NCBI GenBank assembly: GCA_946405485.1
Contig: CAMJHJ010000079.1
Span: forward strand, 1 to 9,705
Source: an uncultured Bacteroidales bacterium
GTDB lineage: Bacteria > Bacteroidota > Bacteroidia > Bacteroidales > UBA932
Reading direction: 5' to 3'
Length of the DNA stretch: 9,705 nt
Shown here: one piece after another, positions 1-5,640 of the stretch
How the letters are laid out: each line of letters begins with the position of its first letter
Numbering within the stretch: the first letter of the stretch is position 1
Notes under the pieces: generated by a model
What the model was told of the DNA's origin: nothing
The model's database searches: none
The model's input: only the letters and a program-made list of their open reading frames with translations
Translations under genes and position numbers: made by a program

Positions 1-765
1 ACATACCGTCCGGAGGGAGCATTTTTCAATGGCCGGATAAGCAGTTCCGACTATATCGGCGAGTATACGGACTACGTCATCACGATAACCGACAACATGA
101 CTTCTCCCGGCACTACGGATGATGTCGTCTATGCGTATTCCAGAAGAGCGAAACTCTTCGGCAAGGATGCCATCGAACTTCTTCCGCTCGATAACCCGAT
201 TTGGGTCAAGCGTTTGCCCTCGAGCGAGACCGGCGGCTATCTCAATGGCCATAGGTGGGTGAGAATGGGCGACGGCCGCAAGTGGGCCGTGGATAATGTG
301 GGTGCCGGCTATGAAAACGATGCCGGAACCCTAATGACCTGGGATGAAGCAGCCGCCTATAGTGAATGGGGCGATGGCTGGCGCCTTCCAACGATGGATG
401 AGTGGGATGCTCTCTTTGAGGCCACCAACCACCAACCCCGCCGCTACTATGACATTGACGGAAACTTCGCCGGAATACGGATGACCTACGGAAATGATCC
501 GGAAACATTCGTGGTGAGCATGCTTTATCTTCCCGTAACCGGACGCGTTGATCTTTGGACGAACACCCATTATAACCAAGATGAGGGTTATTACTGGAGC
601 AGCACACCGGTTGAAGAGGACGATCCCTATTATCAAGAAGGTTATTACTTTTGTGCACAAGCAATAGAAGGCAATCCAGTCAATATTTATGGCAGCGTGT
701 ATACGGGAAGCAGGATCCCTCATACAATGCATAAGTTGGCGGTCCGTCTCATCATTGACGAATGA
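1..765 (+). CDS. FISUMP-like surface protein, C-terminal part (5' end outside window)
   Basis: The frame is open from base 1, so this is the last ~254 residues of a longer protein; the first in-frame ATG (97) is internal and not the start. The pattern is that of the Fibrobacter succinogenes major paralogous (FISUMP)/DUF1566-like domain common in secreted Bacteroidota proteins: a 'GRKWAVDNVGA' segment (around 189-310), then 'TWDEAAAYSEWGDGWRLPT' (centred near 370) with the typical W-R-L-P-T-x-x-E-W core, a 'LYLPVTGR' strand, 'GYYWSSTP' (about 583-610) and the terminal 'LAVRLIIDE', which corresponds to the usual 'VRPV'-type ending. Such domains are extracellular, rich in aromatic residues and glycine, and have no assigned catalytic function. 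The first ~60 residues (from 'TYRPEGAFF') are not recognised. A signal peptide would lie upstream. Transcription ends at the hairpin 781-817. The domain family is moderately certain; the role is unknown. Confidence 0.68.
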   Translation, partial: TYRPEGAFFNGRISSSDYIGEYTDYVITITDNMTSPGTTDDVVYAYSRRAKLFGKDAIELLPLDNPIWVKRLPSSETGGYLNGHRWVRMGDGRKWAVDNVGAGYENDAGTLMTWDEAAAYSEWGDGWRLPTMDEWDALFEATNHQPRRYYDIDGNFAGIRMTYGNDPETFVVSMLYLPVTGRVDLWTNTHYNQDEGYYWSSTPVEEDDPYYQEGYYFCAQAIEGNPVNIYGSVYTGSRIPHTMHKLAVRLIIDE

Positions 766-780
766 ATGATCGCCTATCCA

Positions 781-817
781 TGAAAAAAGAGAACCGAAAC
801 CCGGTTCTCTTTTTTCA
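781..817. terminator. Bidirectional intrinsic terminator between convergent genes
   Basis: A perfect 16-bp inverted repeat: left arm 781-796 (TGAAAAAAGAGAACCG), loop AAACC (797-801), right arm 802-817. Read on either strand the hairpin has a GC-containing upper stem and a T-run on its 3' side (six T on each strand), so it can terminate the FISUMP-like gene (stop at 765) and the facing esterase gene (stop at 835). Confidence 0.88.
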
Positions 818-834
818 TTCAGGCTAGGATTCAA

Positions 835-2058
835 TCAATTAAACACCTCGTCAAAGAACTGCTTCATCTTGGCGGCGTAGGGGACGCCGTATTTGGCGAA
901 GGTTTCCTTGGTGCGCTGGTCAGGCTTCCAGTCGAAGAAGGCGTGGCTGGCACCATCGACAATGACGAGCTCGGCCTTCTGGCCGACGTCCTGGAGGTGC
1001 TTCACATACTCTTCCATCGGTTCGCGGCCGACGGTGCGGTCTTGGGTACCGAGGACGAAGAACTGCGGGGCCTTGCGGGATTTCGCGAAGGGGATGTTGC
1101 AGTCCGGGGTGATGGCAACGAGGCCCATGGGCGCGAAGCCTTCGCCGAAGCGGGCGAGGGTCTTCAGGTCGAAGACACCGTAGCTCGGGGCGGCCGCCTT
1201 GATGGCCTTGAGGCTCCTGCGGACCTTCTTCATGGACCATCCGGCAGGGATGTAGGTGGGACGGTATTCGTACACGTCCGGCGTCTTTCCGAAGCCACCA
1301 TTGCCGACGCGCTCGATGAGGTCGATCATGCAGGCGGAAAGATGACCGCCCGCGCTGTCGCCAGTCACGGCAAGTTTCTTGGGATCCATACCATACTCGG
1401 CCGCATGCTCCTGGATGTGGAGAATCGCGCCGTAGCAGTCCTCGATGAGCTGGTTCATCGTGTTGGGTTTGGCGTCACCGTCGGCGGTGTTCAGCCAGCG
1501 GTAGTCGATGCTGGCGACGACGTATTTGCCGCCCTTGATGAGTTCGCGGGCCAGGCCACGCATGATATCCTCCGTATTGGACGCCCAACCGCCGCCGTGG
1601 ATGATGATGATGCCGGGGAGTTTCTTCGCGCCGTCCGGGATGAAGACATCGTACTTGAGGGGCTTGACGCCCGGCTGCGCGTACACGACGTCATTGACAG
1701 TCCGGTAGCCCTGGAGGCGTTCCGCCTCGATGATGGAGGCGCCGATGCCCATGATGTTGTGGTCCACCTTGACGGTGAATTCCGGGGTCATCGACTCCTT
1801 GTAGGTAGGGTAGAACATGCCGCCGGTGACGGAGAGCTCGTAGCCGCTGTCAAAGACCCAGCCCGGATCGGTGACATCGACCTTCACATTCAGGACGGTT
1901 CCGGCGGGGACGACACCGCTTTCGGGGATGGCAGGGGTGACGGTCACGCGTCCATGCGGCGGCTGAGCCACCCGGACCCGGAAAGTATCCTGTCCATGAA
2001 GGACGGTACCGCAGGCGAGGCCTGCTAAAAGGGCGAGGGAGAAGAGGATTCTTTTCAT
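835..2058 (-). CDS. Secreted alpha/beta-hydrolase carbohydrate esterase with N-terminal bacterial-repeat domain
   Basis: Predicted secreted serine esterase of the hormone-sensitive-lipase/BD-FAE-like group, whose relatives remove acetyl or feruloyl groups from plant xylan. From the ATG at 2058 it has 407 residues. Residues 1-23 look like a signal peptide (K2-R3, then LFSLALLAGLACG). Residues ~24-108 form a beta-rich domain with the G-x-V-x-x-x-P ... G-T-x-x-x-V ... G-x-x-F spacing of PF18998/InlB-type bacterial repeats. The hydrolase follows: oxyanion motif HGGGW (154-158), nucleophile GDSAGGH with Ser235, likely acid Asp340 (in GTQDRT) and His372 (in ASHAFF). The triad is complete, so it should be active. 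The reading frame extends to 2085, but the -7 promoter element (2083-2090) overlaps that start and the signal peptide begins at 2058. The gene is transcribed from the divergent region shared with the nitroreductase gene. The exact substrate is inference. Confidence 0.85.
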   Translation of the reverse strand: MKRILFSLALLAGLACGTVLHGQDTFRVRVAQPPHGRVTVTPAIPESGVVPAGTVLNVKVDVTDPGWVFDSGYELSVTGGMFYPTYKESMTPEFTVKVDHNIMGIGASIIEAERLQGYRTVNDVVYAQPGVKPLKYDVFIPDGAKKLPGIIIIHGGGWASNTEDIMRGLARELIKGGKYVVASIDYRWLNTADGDAKPNTMNQLIEDCYGAILHIQEHAAEYGMDPKKLAVTGDSAGGHLSACMIDLIERVGNGGFGKTPDVYEYRPTYIPAGWSMKKVRRSLKAIKAAAPSYGVFDLKTLARFGEGFAPMGLVAITPDCNIPFAKSRKAPQFFVLGTQDRTVGREPMEEYVKHLQDVGQKAELVIVDGASHAFFDWKPDQRTKETFAKYGVPYAAKMKQFFDEVFN

Positions 2059-2082
2059 GAGGTCAGTGTTTTGTTCAACAGA

Positions 2083-2090
2083 CAAAGATA
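2083..2090 (-). promoter_or_regulatory. Bacteroidota -7 promoter element for the esterase gene
   Basis: On the minus strand this reads TATCTTTG, an exact match to the TAnnTTTG -7 element of the Bacteroidota primary sigma factor. It ends 24 bp before the ATG at 2058, implying a leader of about 20 nt. No clear TTG is present at -33. Confidence 0.7.
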
Positions 2091-2117
2091 GCCATTTTTC
2101 GGAAAAAGCTTATCTTT
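2085..2117. repeat. Imperfect dyad covering both divergent promoters
   Basis: The segment from AAAGATA (2085-2091 region) through TTTTTCGGAAAAA (centre about 2100) to TATCTTT (2111-2117) is nearly self-complementary: AAAGATA pairs with TATCTTT, and TTTTTC with GAAAAA, with a short mismatched patch between. The symmetry combines the two opposed -7 elements and an A/T-tract spacer. Whether a protein uses the dyad as an operator cannot be told from sequence alone. Confidence 0.6.
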
Positions 2118-2118
2118 G
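2111..2118 (+). promoter_or_regulatory. Bacteroidota -7 promoter element for the nitroreductase gene
   Basis: TATCTTTG, an exact TAnnTTTG match, ends only 5 bp before the ATG at 2124. With the usual position of this element the transcript would begin within about 2-3 nt of the start codon. It lies 20 bp from, and is the mirror image of, the esterase promoter element at 2083-2090. Confidence 0.72.
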
Positions 2119-2123
2119 TAAAT

Positions 2124-2753
2124 ATGGCAGACAACTATCTGGAAAAGAAAGAAGCGGAGCTGCGGGAGAAGCGTCCCGTAGTCGTCCGCAAGAACGCTTC
2201 TCTGGAGACGCTCCTCAAGCGGAACCGGAGTTACCGGGGCTATGACCGCTCCCGCGTCGTCACGAAGGACGACCTCGTGGAAATGGTCCGGACCGTCACC
2301 TGGACAGCCTCCGGCATGAACGCGCAACCGCTTCGCTTCTACCTTGTTACGGGCGATGATGCGGCAAAGGTCCATCCGCTCGTCAAGCTGGGCGCGGCCC
2401 TTCCGGAAGAGCATCTGCCGCATCCCGGCGAGGAACCGTCGGCCTATATCATCGCCTGCTCTGTGCAACCGGAGAGCCGGGTGGTCGACATGGACCTGGG
2501 CATCGCCGGACAGAGCATTCTCCTCAAGGCCACGGAGATGGGCCTTGGCGGCATTTTCATTCTGAATTTCAAGGCTGAGGCCTTGCAGGAGGCCCTTTCC
2601 CTTCCATTGAAGCCGCTCGCCGTCTTCGGCATCGGCAAACCCTCGGAGCGGATTTTCCTGATGCCGTGCCACGAGGGGGATTCCCTCGACTATTACCGGA
2701 AGGACGGGGTTCATTTCGTCCCCAAACTGCAGGTGGAAGACCTGCTGGTCTAG
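2124..2753 (+). CDS. Nitroreductase-family flavoprotein
   Basis: A 209-residue cytoplasmic protein of the NADH oxidase/nitroreductase fold, expected to bind FMN and use NAD(P)H to reduce an unidentified substrate. After a charged N-terminal helix (1-25), the motifs come in standard family order: R-N-R-S-Y-R (33-38, equivalent to the usual RRSxRxF), T-A-S-G-M-N-A-Q-P (61-69, equivalent to APSxxNxQPW), D-x-G-I-A-G-Q-S-I-L-L-x-A-x-x-x-G-L-G-G (124-143) and F-G-I-G-K-P-S-E near the end (equivalent to LGYPxE). The start is forced: the next methionine is residue 54, beyond the first flavin-binding motif, and the promoter lies immediately upstream. It faces the acyltransferase gene with only 4 bp between stop codons. 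Substrate and physiological role are unknown. Confidence 0.88.
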   Translation: MADNYLEKKEAELREKRPVVVRKNASLETLLKRNRSYRGYDRSRVVTKDDLVEMVRTVTWTASGMNAQPLRFYLVTGDDAAKVHPLVKLGAALPEEHLPHPGEEPSAYIIACSVQPESRVVDMDLGIAGQSILLKATEMGLGGIFILNFKAEALQEALSLPLKPLAVFGIGKPSERIFLMPCHEGDSLDYYRKDGVHFVPKLQVEDLLV

Positions 2754-2760
2754 GGCCCTA
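2751..2760. repeat. 10-bp palindrome formed by two facing stop codons
   Basis: TAGGGCCCTA is a perfect palindrome made of the TAG of the nitroreductase gene (2751-2753), GGCC, and the complement of the TAG of the acyltransferase gene (2758-2760). No T-run flanks it, so it does not look like an intrinsic terminator; the two transcripts probably read into each other's 3' ends. Confidence 0.55.
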
Positions 2761-3945
2761 TTTTGATTTCCGCTTGAGCCAGTGTTCCGTGAGCCATGCA
2801 CGGACGGGCAGGTCGTAGATCTTCAGCAGGCCGTAGGCCAGGATGATGGACATGAAGATGACGCCCAAGTTCACGCACACATGCATCCAGACCGGCGCCT
2901 TCGGATTGGCCGCCACCCAGCCCATCTGCATGTACATGATGGGGTAGTGCGTGATGTAGATCGGATAGGAAATGTCTCCCAGCCATTTGCACACGGCCGT
3001 GCTCTTCTTGTCCGTCGTCACGCTGCCGGCGCCCGTCAGGACGATGATCGGGAACAGGCACAGGATACAGAAAGCCTGATAAAGACCGTCAGGAATGCCC
3101 GTATGACCGCCGATGCAAGGAATCGAGAAGATGACCACAAGGGCCAGGCTGCACCACCAGAAACCGCCCCGGAGGTGGATAGGGGAGCCGCTGGGATTGC
3201 TCTCGGAACGCCGTCCCGGCAGGATGCGGGAAATCAGCAGGCCGCACAGGAACGGATACAGCAGCCGGGTGAAGCCGACGTAAATCTGCTGAGCCGTGAG
3301 GCTCCAGCCGCCGATGACCGTATACTGCGGCCCGTCCGGGAACAGCCCGAACACATCCCAGCCCAAAGTCAGATCCAGCGTAAAGAAGGCGCAGCAGACG
3401 CACAGGATGGCCAGGGCGATCTTGGGCAGGTGCCGGAACACGAAGGCATACAGGATATTGCCGATGTATTCGAAGGTCAATGTCCACTGCGGGCCGTTGA
3501 AGGAGTTGAGCTCCCCCCAGCCGCGGATGTCCAGGCTGTTGGGGCAGGGAAGGATCAGAAGGCCCATGACGAGACAGAGAACGAACTTCCAGGGCTCCAC
3601 CTGCAGCGTCTGCGGGAAGGCCGGTCCTGAGAAGAAGAACAAGGCCGCGCCCACCAGCGTTCCCGCGATCACCATCGGATGCAGACGCGTCAGACGGCGC
3701 TTGAAGAAGCCCCAGGTCGTCATCTTGTCCCAGCGGTCGTCGTAGGCGTAGCCGATGACGAAGCCGGACAGGACGAAGAAGAAATCCACCGCCAGATAGC
3801 CGTGATTGACGATTTGCGTCTTGAAAACGGGAACATAGGTCTCGAAGCAGTGGAAGATGACCACCATCAGGGCGGCTACGCCGCGGAGTCCGTCCAGAAT
3901 CTCGTAACGGGGTTTGGACGCAAGGTAAACGTTCTCTTTTGCCAT
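2758..3945 (-). CDS. Membrane acyltransferase, acyltransferase-3 (OafA/YrhL) family
   Basis: A 395-residue polytopic inner-membrane protein of the PF01757 family, which moves acyl groups (often acetyl) onto sugars of surface polysaccharides, lipids or antibiotics. Family motifs: Y-E-I-L-D-G-L-R-G-V-A-A-L near residues 14-26 with His32 closing the first membrane helix (the H of the family active site), F-F-F-V-L-S-G-F (55-62), R-R-L-x-R-L-H-P (83-90, the conserved Arg pair), G-P-Q-W-T-L-T-F-E in the middle (the WSLxxE-like motif), and S-Y-P-I-Y-I-T-H-Y-P near the end. About ten hydrophobic segments can be seen, and the C-terminus is basic (KRKSK). The frame is open upstream to 4053, but the -7 element at 3951-3958 and the position of the first motif fix the start at ATG 3945. 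No glycan-biosynthesis neighbour shows its acceptor, so the substrate is unknown. Confidence 0.9.
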   Translation of the reverse strand: MAKENVYLASKPRYEILDGLRGVAALMVVIFHCFETYVPVFKTQIVNHGYLAVDFFFVLSGFVIGYAYDDRWDKMTTWGFFKRRLTRLHPMVIAGTLVGAALFFFSGPAFPQTLQVEPWKFVLCLVMGLLILPCPNSLDIRGWGELNSFNGPQWTLTFEYIGNILYAFVFRHLPKIALAILCVCCAFFTLDLTLGWDVFGLFPDGPQYTVIGGWSLTAQQIYVGFTRLLYPFLCGLLISRILPGRRSESNPSGSPIHLRGGFWWCSLALVVIFSIPCIGGHTGIPDGLYQAFCILCLFPIIVLTGAGSVTTDKKSTAVCKWLGDISYPIYITHYPIMYMQMGWVAANPKAPVWMHVCVNLGVIFMSIILAYGLLKIYDLPVRAWLTEHWLKRKSK

Positions 3946-3950
3946 ATGGA

Positions 3951-3958
3951 CAAAGGTA
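3951..3958 (-). promoter_or_regulatory. Bacteroidota -7 promoter element for the acyltransferase gene
   Basis: On the minus strand this reads TACCTTTG, matching TAnnTTTG. It ends 5 bp before the ATG at 3945, the same very short spacing as at the nitroreductase gene, so the mRNA should be leaderless or nearly so. No TTG is obvious at -33. Confidence 0.7.
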
Positions 3959-3981
3959 ATCAAAAACAGAGGATAATTTGC

Positions 3982-3989
3982 TATCTTTG
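3982..3989 (+). promoter_or_regulatory. Bacteroidota -7 promoter element for the DUF3667/hydrolase unit
   Basis: TATCTTTG, an exact TAnnTTTG match, 23 bp from the opposed element at 3951-3958. It ends 17 bp before ATG 4007, predicting a leader of roughly 14 nt. The GTG at 3989 overlaps the element and therefore cannot be the start codon of a transcript made here. Confidence 0.72.
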
Positions 3990-4006
3990 TGAAAACTATC
4001 GTCCCG

Positions 4007-4903
4007 ATGCGCATTCCTGAATGGTTACGTCCCCGGCTTCGTCTGTGGGCCATCTATAATGAACTGGGTTACATCCCTTGGAAGAAGCCCAAGGTGAAGA
4101 AGGAGCGGAAGCGGAAAGAGAAAGGCGGCGTGTATATGGGCGCCCGCGAGGCCATCCCGTTCATGAACGACGATGCCAAGCGCACCTTCTCCCATCTGTT
4201 TCTCCGTCCCGGATACATGATGCGGGATTACATTTTCCGCGGCCAGCACGAGCGTTACCTTTCGCCGATTACCGCCCTTCTTGTCTTCTACTCGGTGTTC
4301 ACCCTCATCGTGGCAGTGGTGCAGCACAAGACGGAAAGGAAGAATATCGACGTGGATGTCTCTGATAAAGTCGAGGTAAGGATCGGCGAGGATAGCACTG
4401 CTTCCCAACGGGTGGAAAACCTCATCATGTCTTTCGTCGTGGCGTATCGCGACGCGACCGTCCTGATGAATCTGGACCAGTATCCGGAAGCGGTCGACGC
4501 CCCCTGGAAAGCGTCTCTCGCCGCCGTGGAGAGCGACTTGCGCGGCAAGGGCATTCCGTTGTTCCTGGGCAGATTCATGCTGCTGTGGATCTCGCTGTCC
4601 CTCGTGCTGCGAAAGCGGGACGTCAGCGTTTCCGGTGCCGCGGCGGCAGCGGCCTTCATCCTGTGCCAATACTGCATTTTCAAGTTCCTTGCTTTGCTGT
4701 TGTCATTCGGAGAGAAAGCCGAACTGGGCCTTCTCCTAATGGGCATTCTGCTTTTCATCGACTATCGGCAGATGCTGGGTCTCGGCAAACGCAAGGCATT
4801 AAAACTTACGATCAAGACCGGCATTGTCTATCTGCTGGTCGCGGGCCTCTTCTACCTCCTTGTGGGTGGCGGCCTCCTGTACTACGCTTATACTCAGATT
4901 TAA
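4007..4903 (+). CDS. DUF3667-like integral membrane protein without zinc-ribbon
   Basis: A 298-residue membrane protein of unknown function. The N-terminal ~85 residues are cytoplasmic in character, with a strongly basic patch (26-39, KKPKVKKERKRKEK), followed by a segment typical of DUF3667-type Bacteroidota proteins: T-F-S-H-L-F-L-R-P-G-Y-M-M-R-D-Y-I at 60-76, then R-G-x-H-x-R-Y-L-S-P-I leading into the first membrane helix (about 88-105). A charged ~75-residue loop (KTERKNIDVDVSDK onward) is probably on the far side of the membrane. About four further hydrophobic helices fill the C-terminal half; the third is alanine-rich. Many DUF3667 proteins start with a CxxC...CxxC zinc ribbon, which is absent here. 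The start is ATG 4007, downstream of the promoter. Its stop is 2 bp before the ATG of the next gene, so the two are probably translationally coupled. The family assignment rests on one motif region and is moderate. Confidence 0.68.
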   Translation: MRIPEWLRPRLRLWAIYNELGYIPWKKPKVKKERKRKEKGGVYMGAREAIPFMNDDAKRTFSHLFLRPGYMMRDYIFRGQHERYLSPITALLVFYSVFTLIVAVVQHKTERKNIDVDVSDKVEVRIGEDSTASQRVENLIMSFVVAYRDATVLMNLDQYPEAVDAPWKASLAAVESDLRGKGIPLFLGRFMLLWISLSLVLRKRDVSVSGAAAAAAFILCQYCIFKFLALLLSFGEKAELGLLLMGILLFIDYRQMLGLGKRKALKLTIKTGIVYLLVAGLFYLLVGGGLLYYAYTQI

Positions 4904-4905
4904 CG

Positions 4906-5640
4906 ATGAAATTCACCCTTTACGGAGAAAAGAGTCGGCCGACGCTGTTTCTCCTGCATGGCCTCGGCGTCTCGCACGAGATATTCCTGCCACTCATCGA
5001 GCGGCTGAAAGACCGCTTTTACATCATTGCCGCCTGTATCGACGGATTCATCCTCGGCGAACACTCGAAATTTACGTCCGTCGATGACCAGGCCATGCAA
5101 GCGAACCGGTATGTGCAGGAGAACCTGGGAGGCCGCCTGGACATCGCATACGGCCTTTCCCTGGGCGGCAAGATTCTGTCCCGGATGATGGAGCGGAGCG
5201 AGATCGTCATCGACCATGCCATCATGGACGCCGCACCGCTGCTGCCGCTGCCCAAATGGTCCGTCAACCCGCTGCGGTACTACCAGTGCGCCAATGTCTG
5301 GACCTGCTATCATTGGACCGGATTCTGGCGCTGGGTGTTCCATTCTCACTATTTCGATGTCCTGCTGGATGAATGCAAGAAAGTCTATCCGTACGGCGGC
5401 GGGCAATCCGTTCTGGACGGATATAAGGATGTCTATACGAATAAGTTAGAGTCCATCTCCGGGCCCGACATTCACTTCTGGTACGGGACGAAAGAGGCCT
5501 TCGTGGCAAAGCCCCAAGCCGAGCATCTGCTGGCCCTCTGCCCGGAAGCGCATATACAGGTATTCAAGGGCATGAACCATGGACAGTTCCTGGTGGATCA
5601 TCCGGACGAGGTCGCCCAAAAGATTCTAGATATTGCCTAG
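4906..5640 (+). CDS. Small cytoplasmic alpha/beta hydrolase
   Basis: A 244-residue single-domain alpha/beta hydrolase without a signal peptide. L-L-H-G-L-G at 16-21 is the oxyanion-hole motif, Y-G-L-S-L-G-G (82-88) carries the nucleophile Ser85, and M-N-H-G-Q-F (223-228) supplies the likely catalytic His225. The acid is less usual: the expected place after strand beta-7 reads W-Y-G-T-K-E-A-F, so Glu197 probably takes the role of Asp. A cap of about 60 residues rich in Trp and Tyr (roughly 120-180, with CANVWTCYHWTGFWRW) points to a hydrophobic substrate pocket. The frame is open upstream to 4585, but that part lies inside the DUF3667-like gene; the ATG at 4906, 2 bp after its stop, is the natural start. 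Its last 15 bp overlap the convergent radical SAM gene. Esterase, lipase or C-C hydrolase activity is possible; the substrate is unknown. Confidence 0.85.
   Translation: MKFTLYGEKSRPTLFLLHGLGVSHEIFLPLIERLKDRFYIIAACIDGFILGEHSKFTSVDDQAMQANRYVQENLGGRLDIAYGLSLGGKILSRMMERSEIVIDHAIMDAAPLLPLPKWSVNPLRYYQCANVWTCYHWTGFWRWVFHSHYFDVLLDECKKVYPYGGGQSVLDGYKDVYTNKLESISGPDIHFWYGTKEAFVAKPQAEHLLALCPEAHIQVFKGMNHGQFLVDHPDEVAQKILDIA

Noticed and set aside
943..2028. Long plus-strand open frame (361 codons) antisense to the esterase gene
   Set aside because: Its translation is rich in D, G, R, A and V with no recognisable fold; it mirrors the GC-rich codon use of the esterase, which has a signal peptide and a full catalytic triad on the other strand.
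2055..2801. Long minus-strand open frame antisense to the nitroreductase gene
   Set aside because: No family features, low-complexity basic composition; the plus strand carries clear nitroreductase motifs and a promoter.
3946..4053. N-terminal extension of the acyltransferase by 36 codons
   Set aside because: It contains the -7 promoter element of the gene itself and the opposed promoter, and precedes the family's normal N-terminus.
4025..4669. Minus-strand open frame antisense to the DUF3667-like gene
   Set aside because: His-, Arg- and Gln-rich translation without hydrophobic or catalytic pattern; the plus strand encodes coherent membrane helices.
4585..4905. N-terminal extension of the alpha/beta hydrolase by 107 codons
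   Set aside because: It lies wholly within the DUF3667-like gene in another frame and adds no domain; the ATG at 4906 follows that gene's stop by 2 bp and begins right before the first hydrolase strand.
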